Program-made: the position numbers and the translations under genes
DNA from: Roseovarius salincola
GTDB lineage: Bacteria; Pseudomonadota; Alphaproteobacteria; Rhodobacterales; Rhodobacteraceae
NCBI RefSeq assembly: GCF_026891095.1
Contig: NZ_JAPTNL010000004.1
Location: 155,393-219,392, forward strand
Direction: 5' to 3'
DNA: 64,000 nucleotides
The notes under the pieces: generated by a model
What the model was told of the DNA's origin: nothing
Databases searched by the model: none
Seen by the model: the letters and a program-made list of their open reading frames with translations, nothing else
Shown: in pieces, positions 19,383-28,636 of the stretch
Layout: every line of letters begins with the position of its first letter
How positions within the stretch are numbered: position 1 is the first letter of the stretch

Positions 19383-19808
19383 TCAGGCCGCGCCGGCGGC
19401 GGGTGCGCGCAGGCGCACGCCGTCGATCTTCCAGCCCTCCGCGCCCTCGATCATCTCGTATTCCAGGATATGCAGCGCCCCTGCCCCGTCGCGGACCATG
19501 ACATTCTGAAAGAGCCGCCCGCCGCGTTCTTCGGTCGCCAAGAACGTCACCTCGGCCGGGCGCCAGACCATCGGATAGCCCCGCTGCACCATGTCCCCAA
19601 AGCGTTCGGGCGTGCCGAAGATCTGCCTGATCGTCGGGCTGGCATGCTCGAAGGCGGCCTCTACGTCATCGGCCAGGAACGCGTCGATCTGCGACGAGAT
19701 CACATCGCGGATCGCCTGGCTGTCGGCCCGCGCCGCTGGCGCAAGGCCAAGCGCGACACCCGACACCAGCAGAAACAGCGCGGCGGTGGCAAGACGTAAA
19801 CGGACCAT
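19383..19808 (-). CDS. DUF4864 exported protein
   Basis: A 141-residue exported protein (signal peptide ending PAARAD) with an NTF2-like layout: IRDVISSQIDAFLADDVEAAFEHASPTIRQIFGTPERF followed by the strand-rich C-terminal half. This is the DUF4864 family. The ATG has a good AGGGAGA site. Function unknown; convergent with the MATE gene, 10 bases apart. Confidence 0.85.
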   Translation of the reverse strand: MVRLRLATAALFLLVSGVALGLAPAARADSQAIRDVISSQIDAFLADDVEAAFEHASPTIRQIFGTPERFGDMVQRGYPMVWRPAEVTFLATEERGGRLFQNVMVRDGAGALHILEYEMIEGAEGWKIDGVRLRAPAAGAA

Positions 19809-19864
19809 GGCGCATCTCCCTTGAACTGATCCAAGGATAGCGCCGCCGCCGCGCGTTTCAAATC

Positions 19865-19878
19865 GCCCCTGAAGGGGC
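19865..19878 (-). terminator. Weak hairpin after the cytochrome gene
   Basis: GCCCC, loop TGAA, GGGGC directly after the stop codon of the cytochrome gene on the minus strand, followed by GATTTGAAA. A short stem and poor U-tract make this only a possible terminator. Confidence 0.35.
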
Positions 19879-20289
19879 TCAGGGCTGCTGAACCGATTCG
19901 ATATAGGCGATCAGGTCGGTGACAGGGGTGCTGGTCAGGATCGGCTGGCCGCTTTCGGTCTTGAGCGAGGCATCGGAACCCTCGAAGAAATCGCCATAGA
20001 CCGGCATCTCGCTGCCATGCGCCACCAGCGGGTCGCGCCCGTCGATGCGCTTGACCACGCGGGTCATCGGAAAGGTGCCGCCATTGTCGGCGCTGAGCGC
20101 GGTGAGGTCGCTGGGCTGCACCGTCAGCACCGCGCGCATCGGCCCTTGGCCGGTGGCCTCACTGCCGTGACAGGCGGCGCAGTAGCGGTCATAGATCGCC
20201 TCGCCGGTATCGGCGTCGCCCCCTGCATCGGCAGGCAGGCCCGGCAGGGCGGCGACAAGAAAGGCTGTCAGAATGGCTTTGCTGTTCAT
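19879..20289 (-). CDS. Class I c-type cytochrome
   Basis: A 136-residue periplasmic monohaem cytochrome c: signal peptide (ending GLPADAGG), haem-binding CAACH near residues 38-42, and a distal Met in SEMPVYGDF as likely sixth ligand. It is homologous to the upstream lipoprotein cytochrome, sharing AACHG-x-x-A-x-G-x-G-P-M and PSDLTAL blocks. The ribosome binding site AGGGAGA is strong and the gap to the upstream gene is 18 bases, so both are one transcript. The redox partner is not evident. Confidence 0.9.
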   Translation of the reverse strand: MNSKAILTAFLVAALPGLPADAGGDADTGEAIYDRYCAACHGSEATGQGPMRAVLTVQPSDLTALSADNGGTFPMTRVVKRIDGRDPLVAHGSEMPVYGDFFEGSDASLKTESGQPILTSTPVTDLIAYIESVQQP

Positions 20290-20307
20290 GATCGGTCTCC
20301 CTGAAAA

Positions 20308-20745
20308 TTATCCGGGCGCGGGCGCCTGGATGGTGGAAAGATAGGCCGAAAGAGCAACCAGTGCACGCGGCGTTTTCATGGCCGCGCCGGTATCGGGGTC
20401 GCGCCAGATCGCGGTTCTGTCCGCGAAGAGCGGGCCATATTCGGGCATCACGTCGAACTGGCCGGGATAACCGTGGATTCGCGCGATGACATCCTGCGCG
20501 GGGTATTTGCCGCCATTGCGCGCCGCGAGCTGCGTCAGGTCCGAGGGCGCGGTGTCGAGCATCGGCGCCATCACCCCGTCACCGCGCCCCGCGTCACCAT
20601 GACAACGGGCGCAATAGACTTCAAACAGCCCCTGCCCTGTCATCGCCGCGTCATCGCCCGGCCGCGTGACAGTGCCGCCATCGGGCGCACAGCCCGCAAG
20701 GACGGGCAAGGTCAGGATCATGATCAACGGCAAGACAAGACGCAT
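20308..20745 (-). CDS. Lipoprotein class I c-type cytochrome
   Basis: A 145-residue monohaem cytochrome with a lipobox (LPVLAGC) in its signal sequence, so probably lipid-anchored on the periplasmic side. Haem site CARCH, then GDAGRGDGVMAPMLDTAPSDLTQLAARNGG and a distal Met in DVMPEYGP. It is a paralogue of the downstream cytochrome, probably from tandem duplication. The start at 20745 gives the complete signal. A FNR-like box lies 53-66 bases upstream, consistent with oxygen-responsive control. Confidence 0.88.
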   Translation of the reverse strand: MRLVLPLIMILTLPVLAGCAPDGGTVTRPGDDAAMTGQGLFEVYCARCHGDAGRGDGVMAPMLDTAPSDLTQLAARNGGKYPAQDVIARIHGYPGQFDVMPEYGPLFADRTAIWRDPDTGAAMKTPRALVALSAYLSTIQAPAPG

Positions 20746-20797
20746 GGGTTTCTTTCGGTATTCGCCCCGATCCTGACCAATGCGGGCGGCGCGCGCA

Positions 20798-20811
20798 TTG
20801 ACCTGTATCAG
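20798..20811 (-). promoter_or_regulatory. FNR/CRP-type box upstream of cytochrome pair
   Basis: TTGACCTGTATCAG (plus-strand reading) matches TTGAT-N4-ATCAA at 8 of 10 positions, 53-66 bases upstream of the cytochrome ATG at 20745. Its inner 12 bases are identical to those of the box before uspA at 9216. Confidence 0.45.
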
Positions 20812-20818
20812 CCGCAGA

Positions 20819-21802
20819 TCAGGCGATCCCGGCCAGCGCGCGGGTCTGCTGCCAGATCGCGTCCTCGAGCGTGACCGGATCAGCGGCCTGCTTGCCCTGC
20901 CCCGGCATCCGCGCCCCCGAATCCTGCGCGACACCCGCGCCGACCGCAGCGAGCCGCTCGAAGAACACGCCCGACACGTCGGGATCGAGCAACAGGTAAT
21001 ATTGCCCAAGGTCATGCGGCTTGCCCTCGGGCACCTTCAGGGGCGCCACGTCGCGGCTGACGACGCCGCCGGTCATGCCCGCCGCCAGCAGTTCGGCCAT
21101 CAGGCCGAACCCCCAGCCCTTGTAGCCCCCGATGCTGACCAGCGACCCGGCCAGCGCGGCTTCGGGGTCGGTCGTGGGGCGGCCCTCGGCATCGACGGCC
21201 CAGCCTTCGGGGATGGGCTCGCCCGCCGCCTTGGCCATGGTGATCTTGCCCAGTGCCACGGTCGTGGTGGACTGGTCGAACTGCATGGCGATCCCGCCCG
21301 CGTCGTCAGGCACCGAAAAGGCGATCGGGTTGGTGCCGATCACCCGCGTCTTGCCGCCAGGCGGCGCCACTATGGGCGAGGCATTGGTCACCCCCAGCCC
21401 GATCAGCCCGGCGCGGGCGATCTGTTCGGTGAAATAGCCAAGCGAGGTGCAGGTATGCGCATGGCCCACGGCAAGGCTGGCGACACCGCATTCGCGCGCC
21501 GCCGCCACCGCCTTTGGCAGGGCGCGGGCAAATGCGGGCTGGGCAAAACCCAGACGCGCATCGACCGCGACCACGCCGGGGCGCGGCTGGCTGACCTCGG
21601 GAGTCACATCGCCCCGCACACGGCCAGTTTCCAGCTGCTTGCAGTAGCTTTCAAGATAATAAAGGCCGCAGATCCGGTTGCCGACGCTTTCGGCCTTGCG
21701 CACCGCGTCGGCCACATGGGCGGCGATCCATTCGGCCGCGCCGTGGCGCATCAGCGCCGCCTTGGTGGTGCTTTCGATTTCGTCGAGGGTGACGGCAACC
21801 AT
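20819..21802 (-). CDS. Ldh2-family (malate/L-lactate-type) NAD(P)H dehydrogenase
   Basis: A 327-residue member of the Ldh2/MDG2 oxidoreductase family, unrelated to Rossmann-fold lactate dehydrogenases. Family blocks seen: RKAESVGNRICGLYYLESYCKQL, GHAHTCTSLGYFTEQIARAGLIGLGVTNASP with the conserved His, GTNPIAFSVP, and the GYKGWGFGLMAELLAA block. Members reduce 2-oxo acids such as sulfopyruvate, piperideine-2-carboxylate or ureidoglycolate; the substrate cannot be chosen here. The start at 21802 has GGAGAG; an upstream extension lacks it. Confidence 0.85.
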   Translation of the reverse strand: MVAVTLDEIESTTKAALMRHGAAEWIAAHVADAVRKAESVGNRICGLYYLESYCKQLETGRVRGDVTPEVSQPRPGVVAVDARLGFAQPAFARALPKAVAAARECGVASLAVGHAHTCTSLGYFTEQIARAGLIGLGVTNASPIVAPPGGKTRVIGTNPIAFSVPDDAGGIAMQFDQSTTTVALGKITMAKAAGEPIPEGWAVDAEGRPTTDPEAALAGSLVSIGGYKGWGFGLMAELLAAGMTGGVVSRDVAPLKVPEGKPHDLGQYYLLLDPDVSGVFFERLAAVGAGVAQDSGARMPGQGKQAADPVTLEDAIWQQTRALAGIA

Positions 21803-21909
21803 GTCGCTCTCCGGCTGTTCTGAACGTCGCGGCAGATTGGGTGCCGGGGTCGTTGAGGTCAATTCAAACCTTCTGAAGCTCGGTTCAGCCGCGCCGTAAC
21901 GTGGCGGCC

Positions 21910-22599
21910 CTACTGCCCGACCACACGGCCTTGATCCAGCTTGACCACCCGGTCCATCCGCGCCGCCAGTTCAAGGTTATGTGTGGCGATGAGCGCCGCC
22001 AGTCCGGTGCCGCGCACCAGCGCCACGAGGGTGTCGAAGACCTGCTCCGCGGTGGCCGGATCAAGATTGCCGGTCGGCTCATCCGCCAGCAACAGGCGCG
22101 GCGCGTTGGCCAGCGCGCGGCAAAAGGCGACGCGCTGCTGCTCGCCCCCCGACATGGCCGAAGGGCGGTGCCCGGCGCGCCCGCCAACCCCCACCCGCGC
22201 CAGAAGATCGGCGGCGCGGGTTTCGGCCTCGGTCTTCTGGATGCCATTGGCCAGTTGCGGCAGCACGACGTTTTCAAGCGCGGTGAATTCCGGCAGCAGG
22301 TGGTGAAACTGGTAAACGAAGCCCACCTCGCGCCGCCGTGCCACGGTGCGGCGGCGATCGCCAAGGCCTGTGTAATCGACCCCGCCGATCTCGACCGTTC
22401 CGGTATCGGGCGTATCGAGAAGCCCCGCGATATGGAGAAGCGTCGACTTGCCCGCGCCCGAGGGCGCGACCAGCGCCACCATCTCGCCTGCTGCGAGCGT
22501 GAGATCGGCCCCGTCCAGCACCCTCACTTCGTTTTCGCGGCCCTGATTATAGGTCTTCGAGACCCCGGACAGGCGCAGCATCGCCTCACCACTACTCAT
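21910..22599 (-). CDS. lolD: Lipoprotein-releasing ABC transporter ATPase LolD
   Basis: ATPase of the LolCDE complex, which extracts outer-membrane lipoproteins from the inner membrane. The 229-residue protein has Walker [10 protein letters not shown], the LolD-type [19 protein letters not shown]-loop region, signature [14 protein letters not shown] and Walker [13 protein letters not shown]. It overlaps the end of the permease gene by 8 bases, a conserved arrangement. The APSGAGKS variant of Walker A (Ala for Gly) is typical for this family. Confidence 0.94.
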   Translation of the reverse strand: MSSGEAMLRLSGVSKTYNQGRENEVRVLDGADLTLAAGEMVALVAPSGAGKSTLLHIAGLLDTPDTGTVEIGGVDYTGLGDRRRTVARRREVGFVYQFHHLLPEFTALENVVLPQLANGIQKTEAETRAADLLARVGVGGRAGHRPSAMSGGEQQRVAFCRALANAPRLLLADEPTGNLDPATAEQVFDTLVALVRGTGLAALIATHNLELAARMDRVVKLDQGRVVGQ

Positions 22600-23899
22600 A
22601 GCGCAGCGCCTCCACCGGGTTCATCCGCGCAGCACGGCGCGCGGGAAAGATCGTCACCACGAAGCTGAGGCCCAGCGACAGCGACACCGCCGACATCACG
22701 TCGCCCAGTTGCAGCTGCGCAGGCAGGTAATAGATGCCCCGGATTGAGGGATCCCAGACCTCGCCGCCCATCATCATGTTCACGAAGCTGAAGATCGGGT
22801 CGATATAGATCGCGAAGAGACACCCCAAAGCCACCCCGGCGGCGGTGCCGATCAGCCCGGTGAAGGCGCCGCAGATGAAGAACACCCGCAGCACCGCGCC
22901 TTCGGTCAGGCCCATGGTGCGCAGGATGCCGATATCGCGGCCCTTGTTCTTGACCAGCATGATCAGCCCCGAGGTGATGTTCATCGCCGCGATCAGCACG
23001 AGGATCGAAAGGATGATGAACATCACGTTATCCTCGACCTCGAGCGCGCGCAGATAGCCGCCCGAGGCGTCGCGCCATGTCCAGATCTGCGCCCGCTCGC
23101 CCGCCGCGCCAAGCAGCCGGTCGCTCATGGCCTCGACCCGTTCGGGGTCGGCGACCATGACCTCAAGCTCATCGGCGCGACCTTCGCGGTTGAAGAACCC
23201 CTGCGCCTCTTCGAAGGGCAGGTAGACGCGCACCTGGTCGATGTCATAGCGCCCTGCCGAGAAGATATAGACCACCTCGTAGGCGTTGATGCGGGGCGTG
23301 GTGCCGAAGGCGGTCTTGTTCCCGTTGGGCGAGATCAGCTTGATGCGGTCCCCCAGATCGACATTGAGCTCGCGCGCCACGCCTGAACCGATGGCGATGC
23401 CATCGGGAAACTGGCCGATATCGCCGCGCGCGGTTTCGGGGTTGGCAATGCGCGGGATGGTCGCAAGATCGCCGGGGGCGATGCCGAACACCTGCACACC
23501 GGCGTTGCGCTCGCGGGCATTGGCCATGACCTGCCCCTTGATCAGCGGCGCGACACGGGTCACATCCTCGACCTCGCGCAGACGCGCGGCCATGCCCTCG
23601 TAATCGGCGATGGTGCGGTCGAGGCGGCCGGTCTGTTCGTCGACCGCGCCGATATTGTAGACGGTGACATGGGCATTGGCCCCAAGGATCGTATCCACCA
23701 GCTCGGCGCGGAACCCCGAGCGCACAGCCAATGTGGCGACCAGCGCAAAGACCGCCAAAGTGATGCCGACAAGGCTGATCCAGGTCATCACACTGACGCC
23801 GCCCTCGGCCCGCTTGGCCCGCAGGTAGCGCCATGCGATCATCCATTCGAAGGGCGCGAATGGCGCGGGGACGGGTGTGCGACGCTCGGAGCCTGCCAC
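22592..23899 (-). CDS. lolC: Lipoprotein-releasing permease LolC/LolE family
   Basis: Inner-membrane permease of LolCDE, about 435 residues: one N-terminal helix ([26 protein letters not shown]), a large periplasmic MacB-like domain, and three C-terminal helices with the FtsX fold. Alphaproteobacteria often have a single such permease acting as a homodimer, so LolC or LolE cannot be distinguished. I place the start at GTG 23899 behind a GAGG site; a further GTG at 23932 has none, and the first ATG is at 23842 directly before the conserved [15 protein letters not shown]. Confidence 0.92.
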   Translation of the reverse strand: MAGSERRTPVPAPFAPFEWMIAWRYLRAKRAEGGVSVMTWISLVGITLAVFALVATLAVRSGFRAELVDTILGANAHVTVYNIGAVDEQTGRLDRTIADYEGMAARLREVEDVTRVAPLIKGQVMANARERNAGVQVFGIAPGDLATIPRIANPETARGDIGQFPDGIAIGSGVARELNVDLGDRIKLISPNGNKTAFGTTPRINAYEVVYIFSAGRYDIDQVRVYLPFEEAQGFFNREGRADELEVMVADPERVEAMSDRLLGAAGERAQIWTWRDASGGYLRALEVEDNVMFIILSILVLIAAMNITSGLIMLVKNKGRDIGILRTMGLTEGAVLRVFFICGAFTGLIGTAAGVALGCLFAIYIDPIFSFVNMMMGGEVWDPSIRGIYYLPAQLQLGDVMSAVSLSLGLSFVVTIFPARRAARMNPVEALRYE

Positions 23900-24036
23900 G
23901 TGGAAACCTCGGTTTTCATTTTGCGCGAACACTGCGTTTTATCGGGGTCAGGGTCAAGACCGGCGACCCTGTGCCAAAGGCGCGTTAGCATGACCGGGAA
24001 TCGAGACGATTCGCCATCCGGAAGGAGCAATCGGCA

Positions 24037-25359
24037 ATGCCCGCAGCCGCGCTGATCGCGATCTATCTCGGCCTTGTGCTGACGCCGCTGGCGCTGGTCT
24101 GGGCGCAGGGGCTGGCGCCGCGCACGCCATGGGACGAACTGGCCAGCGGGCTGGGGCTGCTGGCGTTGGCGATGATCCTGGTGGAGTTCCTGCAGCTGGG
24201 CCGCTTCCGGGCGGTCACGTCGCGGGTCGGCAGCGACGTAGTGATGCGCACCCACCAGTTGCTGGCGCGCGTGGCGCTGATCTTCGCGCTGGCGCATCCG
24301 TTCTTCTATGTCTCGCCGCTGGCGCCCGCACCCGACTGGGATACGACGCGCCGGATGGCGGTGGAATATTCATGGCCCGCGATCTGGCCCGGCATCCTGG
24401 CGTGGCTGGGGCTGGGCGCGGTGGTGGCCATGGCGCTGGCGCGTGACGTCGCGGGATACCGCTATGAGATATGGCGTTTCCTGCACGGGCTGGGCGCGGT
24501 GCTGGTGGCGGGCGCGGGCGTGCTGCATGCGCTGCGCGCGGGGCGCTACAGCGCCGATCCCACGCTTGGCTGGGTCTGGGTGGCGGGGCTGGTGCTGGCA
24601 CTGGCGGCGCTGGCGCAGATCTACCTGGTGGCGCCCCTGCTGCGGGCCCGGCGGCCGTGGCGGGTGGCCTCGGTCACGCCTGCGGCGCTCAACACCTGGC
24701 GGCTGCGGCTCATGCCCGAGGGCGGACACCGGCTCAACTATCGCGCCGGGCAGTTCGCATGGCTCAATATCGGGCATTCGCCCTTTTCGCTGAACGAGAA
24801 CCCGTTCTCGATCGCGTCGGCCCCGTCAGAGGGGCCGCAGCTGGAGTTCATCATCAAGGAGCTGGGCGATTTCACCGACCGCATCGGGCAGATCGCGCCG
24901 GGCACGCGCGCCCATGTCGAAGGCCCCCACGGCCATCTGACGGTGCAGGGCCATGCCGATGCGCCCGGTCTTGCGCTGATCGCCGGGGGCGTGGGCATCG
25001 CGCCCTTGCTGGGCATCCTGCGCGAACTGGCCGCAACCAATGATCCGCGCCCCACGCTGTTGATCTATGGCAACCGCGAGGAGTCGCAGATCGTCTGCGC
25101 CGACGAGCTTCAGTCGCTGGCGCGCGATCATGGGACCGAAATCCTGCATGTCCTGTCCGAGCCGCCCGAAGGCTGGCAGGGGCCGCGCGGCCTGATCGAC
25201 GCGGATCTTCTGCGCCGTCATGTGGCCGATGCGGGACGGCAGGACTGGCTGTTCGTGCTGTGCGGGCCGCCGCCGATGCTGCGCGGGGTCGAGGCCGCGT
25301 TGATTGACATTGGCGTGCCTGCGCCGCGCATCCTGTCGGAACAATTCGTCTATGATTGA
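24037..25359 (+). CDS. Ferric reductase-like flavocytochrome
   Basis: A 440-residue membrane oxidoreductase: six N-terminal transmembrane helices with paired His residues (THQLLARVALIFALAHPFFY and RFLHGLGAVLVAGAGVLHALR) that should bind two b-type haems, then a ferredoxin-reductase domain with an FAD motif (NPFSIASAP), NAD(P) motif GGVGIAPLLGILREL, and CGPPPML near the end. Electrons would pass from NAD(P)H through FAD and haems across the membrane; metal reduction or another acceptor is possible. The ATG follows GGAAGGAG. A possible 37-residue membrane protein overlaps its 3' end. Confidence 0.88.
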   Translation: MPAAALIAIYLGLVLTPLALVWAQGLAPRTPWDELASGLGLLALAMILVEFLQLGRFRAVTSRVGSDVVMRTHQLLARVALIFALAHPFFYVSPLAPAPDWDTTRRMAVEYSWPAIWPGILAWLGLGAVVAMALARDVAGYRYEIWRFLHGLGAVLVAGAGVLHALRAGRYSADPTLGWVWVAGLVLALAALAQIYLVAPLLRARRPWRVASVTPAALNTWRLRLMPEGGHRLNYRAGQFAWLNIGHSPFSLNENPFSIASAPSEGPQLEFIIKELGDFTDRIGQIAPGTRAHVEGPHGHLTVQGHADAPGLALIAGGVGIAPLLGILRELAATNDPRPTLLIYGNREESQIVCADELQSLARDHGTEILHVLSEPPEGWQGPRGLIDADLLRRHVADAGRQDWLFVLCGPPPMLRGVEAALIDIGVPAPRILSEQFVYD

Positions 25360-25465
25360 CCTGAAGCGATCCCCCGCCGCAAGGCGCATCCGGCTGGCCC
25401 TTGGTCTGATACTGGTGCTGCTTTGCCTGGCGATGGCCGTCTTTGCCCTGCGCGGTCTTTTCTAG
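25352..25465 (+). CDS. Possible 37-aa single-helix membrane protein
   Basis: A short frame starting at ATG 25352, overlapping the last eight bases of the flavocytochrome gene. It encodes MIDLKRSPAARRIRLALG followed by a hydrophobic helix (LILVLLCLAMAVFALRGLF): a positively charged N-terminus then one transmembrane segment, as in small accessory subunits. There is no separate ribosome binding site, so translation would depend on coupling. It could be a chance frame; the clean charge and hydrophobicity pattern is the only support. Confidence 0.4.
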   Translation: MIDLKRSPAARRIRLALGLILVLLCLAMAVFALRGLF

Positions 25466-25980
25466 GCGCCCGGAAGCGCACGGCTGCGACGGCTGGCCAG
25501 ACGGCCCAGCGCGCCCAGACCGGCCAGCGCGCCGCCTGACAGCCCATAGCCCAGCATGAAGCCCACCGCGCCAAAGCCGACACCCGCGCCGCTGACCGGC
25601 AGCGCCGGGCGAAAGGCCGCCCAGGCCTCACGCGCGATCGCGGGATCGCCAAAGCGCCAGCCATTGAGCGCCAGGCCCGCCGGACCCGCGCCGCGCAGAT
25701 GCGCCAGATCGGCGCTCAGCGCCGCGTGACGCGCCAGAACCTCGCCCATGGACTGCGCGCGCGCCTGGCCCATGCGGCTGCCCCGGCGCAGATCGTCAAG
25801 CGCCGCCGCGCGATCGAGCCCCAGCCCGGCGGCATCGGCATCGAACCGCGCCACCACACCGTCAAGTTCATGCACCGCGCCTGCAAGGCGCTGCGTGTAT
25901 TGCTGCGCATATTCGGGAAATTGCGAAAGCCCGGCCGCCCCGGCCAGGCCACCCGCCAAAGCGATGGCCCTGAAAAGCAT
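25462..25980 (-). CDS. DUF2937 family protein
   Basis: A 172-residue protein with a hydrophobic N-terminus (MLFRAIALAGGLAGAAGLSQFPEYAQQYTQRLAGAV), which includes the conserved SQFPEYAQQYTQRL block of DUF2937, a helical middle and a C-terminal Gly-rich membrane helix. Both ends are membrane-associated with a periplasmic or cytoplasmic helical domain between. Function unknown. It is convergent with the flavocytochrome gene, its stop overlapping the small frame there by four bases. Confidence 0.85.
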   Translation of the reverse strand: MLFRAIALAGGLAGAAGLSQFPEYAQQYTQRLAGAVHELDGVVARFDADAAGLGLDRAAALDDLRRGSRMGQARAQSMGEVLARHAALSADLAHLRGAGPAGLALNGWRFGDPAIAREAWAAFRPALPVSGAGVGFGAVGFMLGYGLSGGALAGLGALGRLASRRSRALPGA

Positions 25981-26024
25981 CGTTTCTCTGTCCTGCCTCG
26001 TTTTTTATGAGGCAGTATAGCGGC

Positions 26025-27419
26025 TCAGAGCCAGGTGTGGAACGACCGTTTCGCCATCGGCTCGCGCAGCGGCGCGCCGTGATGGGGCGCATAGATCTGC
26101 GCTATCTTTTCAACGGCTTTCTCGGGTGGCAATTCTTCGCTTGCGCCCGTGCGGCGGCTGGTCAGTTCGACCACCCCGTTCTTGAGCCCGCGCGGCCCCA
26201 CCGTGATGCGCCAGGGCAGACCGATCAGGTCCTGCGTCGCGAATTTGGCCCCGGCCCGGTCGTCGGTGTCGTCATAAAGCGGCTCAAGGCCCAGCGCCTC
26301 GACGGATTTGTAGATCGCCTCGCAGGCGGCGTCGGCCTCGGAATCGCCCTGCTTGAGATTGACGATCCCCACATGGAAGGGCGTGACCCCCTCGGGCCAG
26401 ATGATGCCCTTGTCGTCATGGCTGGCCTCGATGATCGCGCCCACAAGGCGGCTCACGCCGATCCCGTGGCTGCCCATATGCACCGGCACCGGCTTGCCGT
26501 CCGGCCCCTGCACGGTGGCGCCCATCGGTTCTGAATACTTGGTGCCGAAATAGAAGATCTGCCCGACTTCGATGCCCCGCCCCTCGCGGCGGCGGGCCTC
26601 GGGGACGCGCTCGTGGAAGGCGGCCTCGTCATGGGTGTCGTCGGTGCGCGCATAGCGCGAGGTGAATTCCTCCATCACCGACTGGCAGGCGGCGACATCG
26701 TCATAATCGATCTCGCGGTCGCCGAAACGCAGGTCGGTGATCTCGCTGTCATAGAACACGCCGGATTCGCCGGTCTCGGCCAGCACCAGAAATTCATGAG
26801 TGTCGTCGCCGCCGATCGGGCCGCTTTCGGCGCGCATCGGGATCGCCTGAAGGCCCATGCGCTCATAGGTGCGCAGATAGCTGACGAGGTGGCGGTTATA
26901 AGCATGCAGCGCGTCTTCGCGCGTCAGGTCGAAATTGTAGCCGTCCTTCATCAGGAACTCGCGCCCCCGCATCACGCCGAAACGCGGGCGGATCTCGTCG
27001 CGGAACTTCCACTGGATGTGATAGAGCGTCAGCGGCAATTCCTTGTAGCTGCCCACATGGCTGCGGAAAATGTCGGTGATCAGCTCTTCGTTGGTCGGCC
27101 CATAGAGCATGTCGCGCCCGTGCCGGTCGGTGACGCGCAGCATCTCCTCGCCGTAATCGTCATAGCGCCCGCTTTCGCGCCAGAGGTCGGCCGATTGCAG
27201 CGTCGGCATCAGCATCGGGATGTGACCGGCGCGGATCTGCTCCTCGTGGACGATGTTTTCCAGCTTGCGCAGCACCTTGAAGCCCATCGGCAACCATGAG
27301 TAGTTGCCGGCGCTGGCCTGCTTGATCATCCCCGCGCGCAGCATCAGACGATGGCTCGCGATCTGGGCTTCGGCGGGCGTTTCCTTGAGCACGGGCAGGA
27401 AATAGCGGGACAGACGCAT
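26025..27419 (-). CDS. proS: Prolyl-tRNA synthetase
   Basis: Charges tRNA-Pro with proline. The 464-residue protein is the short prokaryotic-like form common in Alphaproteobacteria, without the YbaK-type editing insertion. Motifs: [26 protein letters not shown] at the N-terminus, motif 2 region [44 protein letters not shown] (motif 3), and the C-terminal anticodon-binding domain. Start at 27419 (MRLSRYFLP) with AAGGTG; the upstream extension is not conserved-looking. The last about 20 residues ([20 protein letters not shown]) extend slightly past the usual end. Confidence 0.95.
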   Translation of the reverse strand: MRLSRYFLPVLKETPAEAQIASHRLMLRAGMIKQASAGNYSWLPMGFKVLRKLENIVHEEQIRAGHIPMLMPTLQSADLWRESGRYDDYGEEMLRVTDRHGRDMLYGPTNEELITDIFRSHVGSYKELPLTLYHIQWKFRDEIRPRFGVMRGREFLMKDGYNFDLTREDALHAYNRHLVSYLRTYERMGLQAIPMRAESGPIGGDDTHEFLVLAETGESGVFYDSEITDLRFGDREIDYDDVAACQSVMEEFTSRYARTDDTHDEAAFHERVPEARRREGRGIEVGQIFYFGTKYSEPMGATVQGPDGKPVPVHMGSHGIGVSRLVGAIIEASHDDKGIIWPEGVTPFHVGIVNLKQGDSEADAACEAIYKSVEALGLEPLYDDTDDRAGAKFATQDLIGLPWRITVGPRGLKNGVVELTSRRTGASEELPPEKAVEKIAQIYAPHHGAPLREPMAKRSFHTWL

Positions 27420-27571
27420 TGCGGCGCACCTTGTGGCTGTTGGCGTTCGCCCCCCGTTTATGGCTTTGCAGGCGGGCAGACAAGCCGTCGCGCGGCTTTT
27501 TGACAAAGCGCGCCCTTGCAAGCGGGACGCGCTTGGGCGATGTCTGATAAAGGCTCAATCCCGAGGCGCAG

Positions 27572-28636
27572 ATGGCTTTGCCTGTCGGCACACAACTGAA
27601 ATACTGGGGCATCGCATCGGCGGTGTTCCTGGTCGTGCTGTGGTTTCTGGGCGACGTGATCCTGCCCTTCGTGCTGGGCGGCGCGATCGCCTATTTCCTT
27701 GATCCGCTGGCTGACCGGCTGGAGCGGCTGGGCGCATCGCGCGCGGTGGCGGTGACGCTGATCACACTGATGGCGCTGGTGGTCTTCGTGGTGATGGCGC
27801 TTCTGGTGGTGCCAACGCTGATCCAGCAATCTCTGGCCCTGTTCGATACCGCCCCCAAGCTGTTCGATCAGGTCCAGCGGTCGCTGACCGATCGTTTCCC
27901 GTCGATCGTCGATGAGAATTCCACTCTGCGCAAATCGCTGATCGCCCTGGGTGAGACCATCAGCGAACGCGGCGGACAGGTGCTTGAATCGGTGCTGAGT
28001 TCCGCCGCCTCGCTGATCAACATGTTGCTGCTCTTCGTGATCGTACCGGTCGTGGCGTTCTATTTGCTCTACGACTGGGACCGCATGATCGCGCGCATCG
28101 ACGACCTGCTGCCGCGCGACCATGCGCCGGTGATCCGCCACTTGGCGCGTGATATCGACCGTACATTGGCCAGCTTCATCCGCGGCATGGGCACTGTGTG
28201 CCTGATCCTTGGCACCTATTACGCGGTGACGCTGATGCTGGTGGGGCTGCAATTCGGCCTGGTGGTGGGGGCCGTCGCGGGATTGATCACCTTCATCCCA
28301 TATGTCGGGGCGGTGGTGGGCGGCGCGCTGGCGATCGGGCTCGCGCTGTTCCAGTTCTGGGGCGACTGGATCACGATCGGACTCGTGGCGGGAATCTTCG
28401 TGCTGGGCCAGGTGGCCGAGGGCAATTTCCTGACACCGAAGCTGGTCGGTCACTCGGTGGGACTGCATCCTGTGTGGCTGATTTTCGCGCTCTCGGTCTT
28501 CGGCGCGCTGTTCGGTTTCGTCGGCATGCTGGTGGCCGTGCCAGTGGCCGCCGCCGTCGGCGTGCTGGCCCGGTTCCTGATTGCACGCTATCTGGGCAGC
28601 CGCCTCTATCGCGGCCTGTCCTCCACGGACGAATGA
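27572..28636 (+). CDS. AI-2E family transporter (PerM-like permease)
   Basis: A 354-residue membrane protein with seven to eight transmembrane helices and the conserved GLQFGLVVGAVAGLITFIPYVGAVVGG block and PKLVGHSVGLHPVWLIFALSVFGALFGFVGMLVAVPVAA near the C-terminus. The family includes TqsA (AI-2 exporter) and Na+/H+ antiporter-like proteins; the substrate here is unknown. The stop overlaps the hdaA start (ATGA-type), and this perM-hdaA pairing is common in Rhodobacteraceae. Confidence 0.9.
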   Translation: MALPVGTQLKYWGIASAVFLVVLWFLGDVILPFVLGGAIAYFLDPLADRLERLGASRAVAVTLITLMALVVFVVMALLVVPTLIQQSLALFDTAPKLFDQVQRSLTDRFPSIVDENSTLRKSLIALGETISERGGQVLESVLSSAASLINMLLLFVIVPVVAFYLLYDWDRMIARIDDLLPRDHAPVIRHLARDIDRTLASFIRGMGTVCLILGTYYAVTLMLVGLQFGLVVGAVAGLITFIPYVGAVVGGALAIGLALFQFWGDWITIGLVAGIFVLGQVAEGNFLTPKLVGHSVGLHPVWLIFALSVFGALFGFVGMLVAVPVAAAVGVLARFLIARYLGSRLYRGLSSTDE

